Shown: positions 1 through 9,252 of the stretch, one piece after another
Layout: each line of letters begins with the position of its first letter
How positions within the stretch are numbered: the stretch's first letter is position 1
Assembly: GCA_964463165.1 (NCBI GenBank)
Contig: CAYXBK010000008.1
Location: forward strand, 1-64,000
Direction: 5' to 3'
Length of the DNA: 64,000 nt
DNA from: UBA7236 sp964463165
GTDB lineage: Bacteria > Bacteroidota > Bacteroidia > Chitinophagales > BACL12
Program-made: the position numbers and the translations under genes
The notes under the pieces: generated by a model
What the model was told of the DNA's origin: nothing
The model's input: only the letters and a program-made list of their open reading frames with translations
The model's database searches: none

Positions 1-80
1 GCATTGCAGAAATCATCTTCAACGTTTTTTCTATATTCATAAGCAGAACCGTCGGCATCAACCGATAAACAAACTTCTTA
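1..80 (-). pseudogene. In-frame continuation of the PKD protein beyond the stop
   Basis: Reading the minus strand in the same frame past the TAA at 78-80 gives EVCLSVDADGSAYEYRK and on to the window edge without another stop. EVCLSV is the expected next strand of a PKD domain after PGTY. The original gene therefore most likely ran beyond the window, and one base (TAT or TAC to TAA) separates the two parts. Confidence 0.7.
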
Positions 81-1331
81 TGTTCCCGGAATTGCGTAAA
101 TATGAGAAGGATTGCGGTCTGTGCTTACATTCCCATCTCCAAACTCCCAGTAATATGTGGCAGCATCCGGATCACTCGCAAAATTTGAAAGATCAGTAAA
201 ATTCATTTGCAGCGAAACACAAGGAGAAGGAATCGTTGAAAGGAAGTTCACACCTTTGGGTGCAACCAGCCAATCTACATAGGCATGTTCGAAAGCATAC
301 GCATCTACATACGCATATGTGCTGATATAGAAACCATTCCATCCACCGTCTGAAATATTGTAACGCACTTCTGTGCTTGCAAATCCATCCTGATTATTTG
401 AATATTCGGCCCAAGATACCGGTGCGCTTTCAAGTAATTCTTCATTACACAATAACCACCAGCGGTTGAGCGGGTTGGATAAAATGTGCGGAGGATCAGT
501 GAAGTCAAGTAACGTATCTCCTACACTGTAAGGCTGACCCGGAACGAATTTGAAGGCAATACCCACAGTATGGTCGGCTGAATTTTTAGTAATCGTATAG
601 TCGAGCGGAATAGAGATAGAAGCAATATTGAAACTTGCAGTGTCATCATCGCCTAACAGGAAGGTGTATTCTGTATAGGTTCCGTTCGGGCGGTTATCCT
701 GATAGCGGTATTTAGAAAGAAATAATGAAACGTCGATTCCTTCATCGAAATCACCGTTTGCATCATTATCGAGGAAATAACCTTCCTGCCAAACAGTGGT
801 ATTCGGAGCCATCACATACACTTTGAGGGTATCTGTATAGCCTGTGTTTGGCCTGTCGTAGAAATAGTAGAAACGAACTGAATCGATATCGAAAGCATGG
901 TCTTCATTGAACCAGTCTTTTGCATCACCGATCACAGTAAAGTTATCATCCACAAAATCAGAAATATAGTCTGAGATCGGGTCCATAGCATGTGCGAAAC
1001 CATGGCCATACCAGTAGAAATCCTCACCGGTACCCGAAACAACATAAGCAGTTGAATCCGGCCATAAAGGAAGAGCTGCAAGATTTTCGAGAGCCCAACC
1101 GTTCAAGGCATAATCAACGGCATCCGAGTAATTTACCCAGTAATAATTTAAATCCCTTGAATCGCCGGTTCCTGTATGCGCAGTTTTTCCGAGATCAGCT
1201 TTTGTAACAGTTTTTGCATTCCTGAGCAGGTCTGAACCATATAATGGTGAGCCCTGATTGTTAAGAGGAGACTGAGCAGAAAGAATTCCTGCCGTGGCAA
1301 TTGTTACAAAGAGTAGAAAAATTTTTTTCAT
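78..1331 (-). CDS. Secreted PKD-domain surface protein, prematurely terminated
   Basis: The start is the ATG at 1331 (MKKIFLLF), which gives a clean signal peptide ending at SAQ; the longer reading frame adds an implausible leader. The protein has 417 residues to the stop at 78-80. The middle is an unrecognised region rich in aromatic and acidic residues. The last 40 or so residues are the start of a PKD domain (YYWEFGDGN, then NPSHIYAIPGT). PKD domains normally continue straight into a YEV strand, and here a TAA stands where the Tyr is expected, with the frame continuing below 78. This is either a fresh nonsense mutation or a sequence error. A surface or secreted role is inferred from the signal peptide and PKD domain only. 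Confidence 0.75.
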   Translation of the reverse strand: MKKIFLLFVTIATAGILSAQSPLNNQGSPLYGSDLLRNAKTVTKADLGKTAHTGTGDSRDLNYYWVNYSDAVDYALNGWALENLAALPLWPDSTAYVVSGTGEDFYWYGHGFAHAMDPISDYISDFVDDNFTVIGDAKDWFNEDHAFDIDSVRFYYFYDRPNTGYTDTLKVYVMAPNTTVWQEGYFLDNDANGDFDEGIDVSLFLSKYRYQDNRPNGTYTEYTFLLGDDDTASFNIASISIPLDYTITKNSADHTVGIAFKFVPGQPYSVGDTLLDFTDPPHILSNPLNRWWLLCNEELLESAPVSWAEYSNNQDGFASTEVRYNISDGGWNGFYISTYAYVDAYAFEHAYVDWLVAPKGVNFLSTIPSPCVSLQMNFTDLSNFASDPDAATYYWEFGDGNVSTDRNPSHIYAIPGT

Positions 1332-1428
1332 AGCTTGTTGTTTGTTTATTTGAATTACACTCACAAATATACAAAAATCCGCTTCCGGCATGTCACCGGC
1401 GGGTAAGATAATTGGTTTTTAAGTATGT

Positions 1429-1998
1429 TTAACTTTCTTTCACAAAACAGGTCCTGCAGCGGGGTTCATATTCATTCTTTTCACCAAGTAAAACCTGCGC
1501 ATCATTTTTTACTTTCCTGTAGGAATGCGTTGCAATATTCCCGCATTGCACACAGATGGCGTGCACTTTTGTGATATAATCTGCTATTGCCAGTAAATTG
1601 GGCATTGGGCCGAAAGGTTTTCCGCGGTAATCCATATCAAGGCCGGCAACTATTACCCGGGTGCCTCTTTGCGCTAATTTCTCACAAACTTCTATCAGTT
1701 GCATATCAAAAAACTGCCCTTCATCGATACCGACAACATCAACATCTTCACACATCAATAAAATGTTCATTGAATTCGTTACAGGTGTGGAACCCACAAA
1801 ACTATCGTCGTGCGAAACAATATTGAGCTCATCATAGCGGACATCGACTGCTGGTTTAAATATTTCAACTTTCAGGTTGGCGATCCGGGCCCGCTTCAGC
1901 CGCCGGATCAGTTCCTCTGTTTTGCCGGAGAACATCGACCCCGTTACAACTTCTATCCATCCGCGTTTTTCACCTCTCAAATGTGGCTCAATAAACAT
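1429..1998 (-). CDS. tdk: Thymidine kinase
   Basis: Type II thymidine kinase that phosphorylates thymidine with ATP in the pyrimidine salvage pathway (cytoplasmic). The 189 residues match the family length. The Walker A loop GSMFSGKT is at residues 20-27, the Mg-binding and lasso region contains DEGQFF, and the zinc-binding cysteines are C149/C152 (CVQC) and C181/C184 (CRTC). The start is the first ATG before the P-loop, at 1998. It is transcribed away from the hypothetical gene at 2061, with 62 bp between the two starts. Confidence 0.95.
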   Translation of the reverse strand: MFIEPHLRGEKRGWIEVVTGSMFSGKTEELIRRLKRARIANLKVEIFKPAVDVRYDELNIVSHDDSFVGSTPVTNSMNILLMCEDVDVVGIDEGQFFDMQLIEVCEKLAQRGTRVIVAGLDMDYRGKPFGPMPNLLAIADYITKVHAICVQCGNIATHSYRKVKNDAQVLLGEKNEYEPRCRTCFVKES

Positions 1999-2060
1999 AT
2001 TTTTATACCGGTTTTGGCACGAATTTACGTTTTTGCAATCGTTAAAATTGAAAATTTAAA

Positions 2061-2813
2061 ATGAATCCTAAAATTACTGAGATCGAATTATTGCTCGATA
2101 AGATCAACCTCCTGTTTGCAGAATTAAAATCCGACGGACATATTGATAAACTCGAAGCGGGGCTTTTTCTGAAATATGTGAAACAATTACAGGAAAAAAT
2201 TGAAGCAGCGGCCGCAACCAGCCGCTACCTGCCCGAAAAGGAAATCATGAAAGAACCGGTTGTTAAAAAAGAGGTGATCAATGAACCTGTGGTGAAGAAG
2301 GATTTAAATGAATACCCGGTTGAAGAAAAACCTGAAATCAGAAAACCGGAAATCACGGAAGAGAAAAAAGCAACGCCCGAAATAAATATCAAAGCATTTG
2401 AAGAATTACAAAAACAAAAAGAAATAATTCAAAATAAGGAAGTGCCTGTTGCAGAAAAAACAAAAAATAAAAAGCAGGCGATCCAGATACCGGAAGAAGA
2501 TGATGAAGAAAGCAATACCGGTTTAAATCAGAAATTACTGAAAGACAAAAAAACGCTCGCCGATAAAATTATCCATAAAAAAGCATCCGACCTGCGCACA
2601 ATGATCGACCTGAATGACAGGATTTATTTTATACGGGAATTATTCAAAGGCGACAGTCATGCATTTGACAAAGCGATCAAACATATTAATCTGCTGCAAT
2701 CTTTCAATGAAGCAAATAATTATATTGAGCAGGAATTAAAACACCCCTACAACTGGAAAGCAGATGAAGCTGCAGAGAGATTTATTGAAGTGGTGGGAAA
2801 TAAATTCAATTGA
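2061..2813 (+). CDS. Conserved hypothetical protein with charged linker
   Basis: A 250-residue cytoplasmic protein with no signal peptide or membrane segment. Residues 1-55 look helical (LLLDKINLLFAEL). Residues 60-160 are a Lys/Glu/Pro-rich low-complexity linker with a repeated EPVVKK motif. Residues 175-250 form a compact conserved-looking domain (LNDRIYFIRELFKGD, then FNEANNYIEQEL). Proteins with this ending are known from Bacteroidota without an assigned function, and I cannot give one. It converges on waaA with a 3-bp gap and no visible terminator between them. Confidence 0.8.
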   Translation: MNPKITEIELLLDKINLLFAELKSDGHIDKLEAGLFLKYVKQLQEKIEAAAATSRYLPEKEIMKEPVVKKEVINEPVVKKDLNEYPVEEKPEIRKPEITEEKKATPEINIKAFEELQKQKEIIQNKEVPVAEKTKNKKQAIQIPEEDDEESNTGLNQKLLKDKKTLADKIIHKKASDLRTMIDLNDRIYFIRELFKGDSHAFDKAIKHINLLQSFNEANNYIEQELKHPYNWKADEAAERFIEVVGNKFN

Positions 2814-2816
2814 TTT

Positions 2817-4133
2817 TCAGAGGTAATTTGCAAGAGAATTGACAATAGTCTGCGTGCCGCCTCTGTGGGAAGCGACATATTCTTTTGCATCGCTTCCAGC
2901 ACCGCTGAAAACAAAGTTGAATTGATTCATAAAATTGATACGTTGTAAAATATCATCCGGACCGTTAACCGGAAAAGCAATTCCCTTCTCCACCATTTCA
3001 ACAGCTTCTTTAAATTTTTTGTATTTCGGCCCGAATAAAAGCGGTTTGCCATAAACGGCAGCTTCCAGCGTATTGTGAATTCCTTTATTGTAACCCCCGC
3101 CGATATAACAAACATCAGCATATTTGTAAATGGTTGACAGCAGGCCGATATTATCGAGGATCAAAACACGCTTGCCTGCGATATCTTCCGGTTTCGCATT
3201 GCTGATCTCCGAATAGCGCAAAGCATATTTTTTAAAAATGCGATAGGTTTTCCGCAGAAATTTTTTATCAATATTATGCGGTGCGATCACCAGTTTGAAA
3301 TTATTATAAACCAGTGAATGGTAAAACGCTCCGGAAATAATTTTTTCGTCCATGGGCCAGGTGCTGCCTGCGATAAGCACATTGTGGTTTGCCGTAAAAT
3401 CGCTCACGTATTTATTTTCTTTATGCGTTTCTGCGATTTCGGTTACCCTGTCGAAGCGGGTATCAAATGCGATGGCTGCATTTGAAATTTTATGTCGGCT
3501 TAATAATGCCAGTGAATCTTCGTCCTGCACAAACAGCATCGTATATTTTCGCAATGTTTGTTTGAAAACATTTCCATACCATTTGAAGAACAATTGTTTT
3601 TTTCTGAAGACCGCCGAAATTAAAAACAGCGGGATTTTGTTTTTTTGAATTTCGCAGAGATGGTGTATCCAGAATTCATATTTTACAAAAATTGCAAGGT
3701 CCGGTTTTGCAATGCGGATAAATTTTTTTGCATTTCTTTTACTGTCGAGCGGGAGATATGTGATATAATCGGCGCCTGCAAAATTTTTGCGCTGCTCATA
3801 ACCTGAGGGAGAATAAAATGTAAGAAGTATTTTATGATCCGGATACGCATTCCGCAATTTTTCAATTACGGGTCTTCCCTGTTCAAATTCACCGAGCGAT
3901 GCACAATGCATCCAGATCTTTTTTGATTGCGGAAAATTAAAATTTGCTTCCAGGTTTTTAAAAAGATTTTTGCGGCCCCTTATACCTGCTCTTGCTTTTT
4001 TATTGACCGGTGAAACCAGGAAAATCAGCACGTGATATATTTTTATCGCAACCGAATAATAAAATTTAGATAAAAATCTGAGTGATGTTGCAATCAGAAT
4101 CAGGATGATTAAAATCAGAAGGGGTGTCGACAT
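2817..4133 (-). CDS. waaA: 3-deoxy-D-manno-octulosonic acid (Kdo) transferase
   Basis: Transfers Kdo from CMP-Kdo to lipid A in LPS core synthesis at the inner membrane. It has 438 residues with an N-terminal membrane anchor (1-20), then the family signature CASLGEFEQGRP at about 77-88, in which the Glu of GEFEQG is the expected catalytic base. The C-terminal GT-B half carries GGGYNKGIHNTLEAA and FGPKYKKFKEA, typical of WaaA. It starts 1 bp after the stop of the upstream outer-membrane protein gene, so the two are probably co-transcribed. Its presence shows that the organism makes LPS. Confidence 0.93.
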   Translation of the reverse strand: MSTPLLILIILILIATSLRFLSKFYYSVAIKIYHVLIFLVSPVNKKARAGIRGRKNLFKNLEANFNFPQSKKIWMHCASLGEFEQGRPVIEKLRNAYPDHKILLTFYSPSGYEQRKNFAGADYITYLPLDSKRNAKKFIRIAKPDLAIFVKYEFWIHHLCEIQKNKIPLFLISAVFRKKQLFFKWYGNVFKQTLRKYTMLFVQDEDSLALLSRHKISNAAIAFDTRFDRVTEIAETHKENKYVSDFTANHNVLIAGSTWPMDEKIISGAFYHSLVYNNFKLVIAPHNIDKKFLRKTYRIFKKYALRYSEISNAKPEDIAGKRVLILDNIGLLSTIYKYADVCYIGGGYNKGIHNTLEAAVYGKPLLFGPKYKKFKEAVEMVEKGIAFPVNGPDDILQRINFMNQFNFVFSGAGSDAKEYVASHRGGTQTIVNSLANYL

Positions 4134-4134
4134 G

Positions 4135-4887
4135 TCAGTATGAATAATATTTGCGTTCCGGTTTTTCGAATAATGGAAGATTCCAGCTCAATTTAAAAGT
4201 GACGAGCATATCAAAGCGTTGATCAACATCAGTAATTTGCGTATCATAATTTAAGCTCCGCCGGTTTTGTGTAAATCCTTCACTTATTTCAAAACCGGCT
4301 CTGAAATTCACGAAATTTTTATTGCTGAAAAAATAATAACCGATATATTGATTCAGCATTAAACCGTTCGAAAGGCGATCATATCCTTTTCTATAGTCCT
4401 TGTCGAGCTGCGGAACCACACTTTCATCAATATAGATCCAGATATTATGCTGCAAAAATCCGATACCACCGAGAAATGTGAGGCCTGAATTTTTATTCAA
4501 TGAAAATAAACTGGTGACTTTCCCGGCCTGGAATGAAAAATCAAAACCCTGTTCCCATAAAATCGGATCGTATAATAAACCATCGGTGCCGATCACATAT
4601 CCATCCTCGTTTTTAATTGTATTTAGAATTGTATCCTCTTTTACATTACTGCCGTAAATATAGGTTCCATTCACACCAAATATCCAGTTACGGGCTGTTT
4701 TGAACTGATAACCACCTCCTACGGTAGCGTGTAGTCCAAATCTGTCGGCCATATCAGCAGCAGGAAGGCCGATACCCAGATCAATATTTATGATATGTGC
4801 AGAAACAATTGAGTCGTTGAGATTCACCTGCGCATTTGCCTGCAATACAAACAGGGCCAGGCCGAAAGACATCAAATATTTTTTCAT
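4135..4887 (-). CDS. Putative outer-membrane beta-barrel protein
   Basis: A 250-residue exported protein. The start is at 4887 (MKKYLMSF), where a signal peptide ends at ANA/QVN; the longer frame from 4908 adds a non-signal leader. The rest shows alternating aromatic and polar strands (GVNGTYIYG, GGIGFLQHNIWIYI, NFRAGFEISEG), as in small Bacteroidota outer-membrane barrels. No specific family is recognised. It is the first gene of a two-gene unit with waaA (1-bp gap). A TATTTTTG element (-7 consensus TAnnTTTG) lies at 4898-4905 just upstream. Confidence 0.75.
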   Translation of the reverse strand: MKKYLMSFGLALFVLQANAQVNLNDSIVSAHIINIDLGIGLPAADMADRFGLHATVGGGYQFKTARNWIFGVNGTYIYGSNVKEDTILNTIKNEDGYVIGTDGLLYDPILWEQGFDFSFQAGKVTSLFSLNKNSGLTFLGGIGFLQHNIWIYIDESVVPQLDKDYRKGYDRLSNGLMLNQYIGYYFFSNKNFVNFRAGFEISEGFTQNRRSLNYDTQITDVDQRFDMLVTFKLSWNLPLFEKPERKYYSY

Positions 4888-4974
4888 TTGCAGGGGGCAA
4901 AAATACAAAGTTTATCTGCTTTCTGAACCGCTTCAGGGCGCATTCATTATCTTTACGACAAAATTTACAATGGG

Positions 4975-6120
4975 ATGAGAAAGATCAATATGGTTGATTT
5001 ATCCGGGCAGTATGAAAAGATTAAAACTGAAATTGACAGCGGGATTCAGGAGGTGATCGATACCACTGAATTTATTAATGGAACAGCGGTAAAAAAGTTT
5101 TCTTCTGAACTGGCAGCTTATCTCAATGCAAAATATGTGTTGCCTTGTGCAAATGGTACCGATGCACTTCAAATCGCCCTTATGGCGATAGGCTGTGAAC
5201 CGGGAGATGAAATCATTACGGTTCCATTTACTTTCGTTGCCACGGTTGAAGTGGTGGCATTACTGAAATTGAAACCTGTATTTACCGAAATTGACCCGCA
5301 TACATTCAATATTGACGAAAATCGCATAGAAGAAAAGATCACACCGAGAACAAAGGCGATCGTGCCTGTGCATTTATTCGGCCAGTCGGCGAATATGGAA
5401 AAGATCATGGCAATTGCAGCAAAACATAATTTAATTGTTATTGAAGATGCGGCGCAGGCGATTGGTTGTGATTACAAATTTTCATCAGGAAAAAAACAAA
5501 AAGCAGGAACGATTGGAGATATCGGAACAACTTCTTTTTATCCGACAAAAAATTTAGGTGGTTATGGTGATGGAGGTGCATTGATCACAAACAGGGATGA
5601 TCTTGCACAAAAAATTAAAATTATTTGCGATCACGGCTCATCTAGAAAATATTATTATGATGCAATAGGTGTGAATTCGCGGCTCGACAGTTTGCAGGCT
5701 GCGATTTTACGTGTAAAACTTGCGCATCTGGATGCGTATAATGAAAAACGCATTGCAGCTGCAGCATTTTATAATGCAAAATTCAACGGATTGCCCGGTG
5801 TGCAATTGCCGGCAACAGCAGCGTATTCAAATCATGTGTATCATCAATACACCTTGTTAATTGAAAATAACCGTGATGAAATGAAAGAATTTCTTCAGTC
5901 GAAAGGAATTCCTTCGATGATCTATTACCCGGTACCCTTGCATTTAAGTAATGCCTACAAAATATATGGTTATAATCAGGGCGATTTTCCTGTAAGTGAA
6001 CAGATCGCTTCACAGGTATTATCGCTGCCGATGCACACGGAGCTGGATGAAGAACAACTCAACTATATCTCCGAACATGTAATTGATTTTGTGAAGCAAC
6101 ATCAACCTGTTGCATTTTAA
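4975..6120 (+). CDS. DegT/DnrJ/EryC1/StrS-family sugar aminotransferase
   Basis: PLP-dependent aminotransferase that installs an amino group on a nucleotide-linked keto-sugar. It has 381 residues. The N-terminal MVDLSGQYEKIKTEID is typical of WbpE/WlbC-like members, ANGTDALQIAL binds PLP phosphate, VIEDAAQA holds the PLP-contacting Asp, and the Schiff-base lysine is K192 in SFYPTKNLGG. The best guess at substrate is a UDP-3-keto-HexNAcA, because the next gene is a UDP-HexNAc dehydrogenase, but the sequence alone does not prove it. It opens the polysaccharide operon. A second possible start is the Met at 4990. Confidence 0.9.
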   Translation: MRKINMVDLSGQYEKIKTEIDSGIQEVIDTTEFINGTAVKKFSSELAAYLNAKYVLPCANGTDALQIALMAIGCEPGDEIITVPFTFVATVEVVALLKLKPVFTEIDPHTFNIDENRIEEKITPRTKAIVPVHLFGQSANMEKIMAIAAKHNLIVIEDAAQAIGCDYKFSSGKKQKAGTIGDIGTTSFYPTKNLGGYGDGGALITNRDDLAQKIKIICDHGSSRKYYYDAIGVNSRLDSLQAAILRVKLAHLDAYNEKRIAAAAFYNAKFNGLPGVQLPATAAYSNHVYHQYTLLIENNRDEMKEFLQSKGIPSMIYYPVPLHLSNAYKIYGYNQGDFPVSEQIASQVLSLPMHTELDEEQLNYISEHVIDFVKQHQPVAF

Positions 6121-6146
6121 TTTATATTTTATTCCCTTTCCGAAAC

Positions 6147-7442
6147 ATGTCGCTCTACGAACAATTAAAAAATAAGCAAACAAAAATATCCGTCATCGGC
6201 CTGGGCTATGTCGGTTTGCCGATCGCTCTCGAATTCGGCAGAAAATTTTCTGTAGTTGGTTTTGATATTGATGCAAAAAAAGTTGCATCACTCAAAAATA
6301 AAATTGATCCCGGAAAAGAAATTACACCTGCACAATTTCAAGATACGGATGTATTGTTTACTACTGATATTGAAGCATTGCGCAGTTGCAGCTTTCATAT
6401 TATAGCGGTACCTACTCCTGTGGATGAGCATCGTGTTCCTGATTTGCAACCACTCTTATCTGCAAGCAAAACGATCGGGTCGGTTTTAAAAAGGGGAGAT
6501 TATGTAATTTATGAATCAACGGTGTATCCGGGTTGCACAGAAGAAGATTGTTTGCCGATTCTCGAAAAATTATCCGGATTAAAACCGGGAACTGATTTTA
6601 AACTTGGCTATTCGCCGGAACGAATCAATCCGGGTGACCTCACACATACCCTGACAAACGTAATTAAAATTGTTAGTGGATGTGATGCCGAATCACTCGA
6701 AATTATTTCAAGAGTGTATGCGGAAATTGTGCAGCCGGGTGTTTTTCAGGCAACGTCAATTAAAGTGGCGGAAGCTGCAAAGATTTTGGAAAATACACAA
6801 CGCGATTTGAATATTGCATTGATGAATGAATTATCCATCATTCTCGATAAAATGGAAGTGAATACCTATGATGTGATTGAAGCTGCTGCAACTAAATGGA
6901 ATTTTCAAAAATATTATCCCGGACTTGTTGGCGGTCATTGCATTGGTGTGGACCCTTATTATCTGACATATCGTTCAATTGAACTCGGTTATGAACCGGA
7001 AGTAATTTTAAGCGGACGCAGAATTAATGATAATATGGCATATCATGTTGCAAAACGCTGCCTGCAAAAATTAATTGAGCAGGGAAAAGATCTGAAGGAT
7101 GCAAAAATTCTCGTAATGGGAATTACATTTAAAGAAAACGTAACGGACATCAGAAATTCAAAAGTTGCAGACCTTGTTAAAGAACTGCGGTCTTTTGGAT
7201 TGCGTGTTGATGTTTCCGATCCGAAAGCAGACAGCAATGATGTGCAGCACGAGTACGGATTTTCGCTGACCGCAATAAACGGCAATAATTATGATGTGAT
7301 CATCGTTGCAGTTCCGCATAAGGAATATACTGTCATGCAGGAAGCTGATTTCCGGCAACTTGCAACCGAAAATTGCATATTCATTGATATTAAAGGGGCA
7401 TTCAGAAATAAAATCAAACATTTAAATTACTGGTCGTTATAA
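6147..7442 (+). CDS. UDP-N-acetylhexosamine 6-dehydrogenase (nucleotide sugar dehydrogenase)
   Basis: Oxidises the C6 hydroxyl of UDP-GlcNAc or UDP-GalNAc to the uronic acid with two NAD+. It has 431 residues, with the N-terminal Rossmann motif GLGYVGLPIA at about 18-27, the central helix ENTQRDLNIALMNEL, the catalytic Cys265 in GGHCIGVDPYYL, and a C-terminal UDP-binding domain (GITFKENVTDIRNSK). It resembles TviB/WbpA-type enzymes more than UDP-glucose dehydrogenases. Its TAA overlaps the rfbB ATG by one base, which suggests translational coupling. Confidence 0.92.
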   Translation: MSLYEQLKNKQTKISVIGLGYVGLPIALEFGRKFSVVGFDIDAKKVASLKNKIDPGKEITPAQFQDTDVLFTTDIEALRSCSFHIIAVPTPVDEHRVPDLQPLLSASKTIGSVLKRGDYVIYESTVYPGCTEEDCLPILEKLSGLKPGTDFKLGYSPERINPGDLTHTLTNVIKIVSGCDAESLEIISRVYAEIVQPGVFQATSIKVAEAAKILENTQRDLNIALMNELSIILDKMEVNTYDVIEAAATKWNFQKYYPGLVGGHCIGVDPYYLTYRSIELGYEPEVILSGRRINDNMAYHVAKRCLQKLIEQGKDLKDAKILVMGITFKENVTDIRNSKVADLVKELRSFGLRVDVSDPKADSNDVQHEYGFSLTAINGNNYDVIIVAVPHKEYTVMQEADFRQLATENCIFIDIKGAFRNKIKHLNYWSL

Positions 7443-8497
7443 TGAAAAAAAATATTTTAATCACCGGCGGCGCCGGATTCATCGGATCACATGTTGTCCG
7501 CTTATTCGTAAACAAATACCCGGACTATCATATCGTAAATCTTGACAAGCTTACGTACGCAGGAAATCTTGCGAATTTAAAAGATGTGGAAGATGCGCCG
7601 AATTATGAATTTGTGAAAGGCGATATTGTAGATGCGGAATTTATTCTGCAATTATTTAAAGATTTCAATTTCGAAAAAGTAATTCATCTTGCGGCAGAAA
7701 GCCATGTTGATCGTTCGATCGCAAACCCGATTGATTTTGTGATCACGAATGTTGTCGGGACTGTGAATCTGTTAAATGCTGCACGTAATATATGGAAAGA
7801 TAATTTCGATGGTAAATTATTTTATCATGTTTCCACCGATGAAGTATACGGCAGTCTTGGTGAGGAAGGGTTTTTTACAGAAGAAACCGCATACGATCCG
7901 CATAGCCCGTATTCGGCAAGTAAAGCAAGCAGTGATCATTTTGTGCGTGCTTATCACGATACATATAAATTACCTGTAGTTGTTTCAAATTGTTCGAATA
8001 ATTACGGCTCATTTCAATTTCCCGAAAAATTAATTCCGCTTGCCATCAACAATATTAAAAACAACAAACCAATTCCGGTTTATGGTAAAGGTGAAAATGT
8101 CCGCGACTGGTTGTGGGTGGAAGATCATGCACGTGCAATTGATACAATCCTGCATAAAGGTAAAATCGGAGAAACATATAATATCGGCGGATTTAATGAA
8201 TGGAAAAATATTGATCTGATCAAATTGATGTGCCGGATCATGGACGAAAAATTAAATCGCCCTGCCGGTTCAGGTGAAAAACTGATCACCTATGTTACCG
8301 ATCGTGCCGGCCACGATTTGCGTTATGCGATTGATGCAACGAAATTAAATAAGGAACTCGGCTGGATGCCTTCGCTGCAGTTTGAAGAAGGACTTGCAAA
8401 AACGATTGACTGGTATCTTGCAAATGAGGAATGGTTGCAGTCTGTAACAAGCGGTGACTATAAAAATTATTATACCTCGCAATATGCACACAGGTAA
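7442..8497 (+). CDS. rfbB: dTDP-glucose 4,6-dehydratase
   Basis: Second step of dTDP-L-rhamnose synthesis: converts dTDP-glucose to the 4-keto-6-deoxy sugar using bound NAD. It has 351 residues, with the NAD motif GGAGFIGSH at 8-16, the STDEVYGSLGE catalytic region, the SDR pair in YSASKASSDH, and RDWLWVEDHARA. The start overlaps the preceding stop by one base. The later rhamnose genes rfbC and rfbD follow, but the first-step gene rfbA is not visible in the window. Confidence 0.95.
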   Translation: MKKNILITGGAGFIGSHVVRLFVNKYPDYHIVNLDKLTYAGNLANLKDVEDAPNYEFVKGDIVDAEFILQLFKDFNFEKVIHLAAESHVDRSIANPIDFVITNVVGTVNLLNAARNIWKDNFDGKLFYHVSTDEVYGSLGEEGFFTEETAYDPHSPYSASKASSDHFVRAYHDTYKLPVVVSNCSNNYGSFQFPEKLIPLAINNIKNNKPIPVYGKGENVRDWLWVEDHARAIDTILHKGKIGETYNIGGFNEWKNIDLIKLMCRIMDEKLNRPAGSGEKLITYVTDRAGHDLRYAIDATKLNKELGWMPSLQFEEGLAKTIDWYLANEEWLQSVTSGDYKNYYTSQYAHR

Positions 8498-8499
8498 AT

Positions 8500-9252
8500 A
8501 TGTCGACTGGTTTATTTTCGAAATTATTTAAAAAGGAAACATTCTTAAATTATGAGAGTTTGGCTGCGGATATGCATTCGCATTTTATTCCCGGGGTAGA
8601 TGACGGCTCGTCTTCATTTGATGAATCGGTGGCAATGATGCAGGGATTGACGGAGCTGGGATTTAAAAAGTTTATTACAACGCCGCATATTCAGCCTGAA
8701 TTATTCCCGAATACGGAAGACATTATTTTGCAGCATCTTGATAATTTCCAAAATGAACTTGAAAAGCGCAAATTGAATATTGAAATACAGGCAGCGGCAG
8801 AATATTATGTGGACGAAAATTTTTTGAATGGTTTGGGCGCAAAAACAAAATTTCTGACATTCGGACAAAATTATATTCTTATTGAAGTTTCGATGGTTTC
8901 GCGGTTCAAGGATTTGGAAAAAGTAATTTTTGAATTGATGCTGAAGGGATATAAAGTAATTCTTGCACATGCTGAAAGATATCCGTATATGTTTGAAAAC
9001 GGGAAATTGGATTATTATGAATCGCTCAGGGATAAAGAAATTTTCCTTCAGGTGAACCTGCGGTCGTTTACAGGGAATTACGGTGAAATACAGAAAAGAA
9101 TTGCACGGATGCTTGCTGAAAAAAACATGGTCGATTTTCTCGGAACAGACCTGCATAAACCGATACAGTTGAAAATAATTGAAGATGCACTGCACGACAC
9201 ACATGTTCAAAAACTTATGAAAGAAAATAAATTATTAAACAAAACTTTATAA
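8500..9252 (+). CDS. CpsB/YwqE-type tyrosine-protein phosphatase (PHP domain)
   Basis: Manganese-dependent phosphotyrosine phosphatase of the PHP family, which in other bacteria opposes the BY-kinase that controls polysaccharide export. It has 250 residues. The metal-binding start DMHSHFIPGVDDGS is at about 24-37, followed by TTPHIQPELF, AAEYYVD, ILAHAERYPY and FLGTDLHKP, which complete the metal ligands. It lies 2 bp after rfbB and directly abuts rfbC. No tyrosine kinase or Wzc-like gene is in the window, so its target probably lies elsewhere. Substrate assignment is inference from family and operon. Confidence 0.88.
   Translation: MSTGLFSKLFKKETFLNYESLAADMHSHFIPGVDDGSSSFDESVAMMQGLTELGFKKFITTPHIQPELFPNTEDIILQHLDNFQNELEKRKLNIEIQAAAEYYVDENFLNGLGAKTKFLTFGQNYILIEVSMVSRFKDLEKVIFELMLKGYKVILAHAERYPYMFENGKLDYYESLRDKEIFLQVNLRSFTGNYGEIQKRIARMLAEKNMVDFLGTDLHKPIQLKIIEDALHDTHVQKLMKENKLLNKTL

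Noticed and set aside
8701..9210. 169-codon minus-strand frame
   Set aside because: Shadow of the PHP phosphatase gene; Phe/Ile-rich composition typical of antisense reading.
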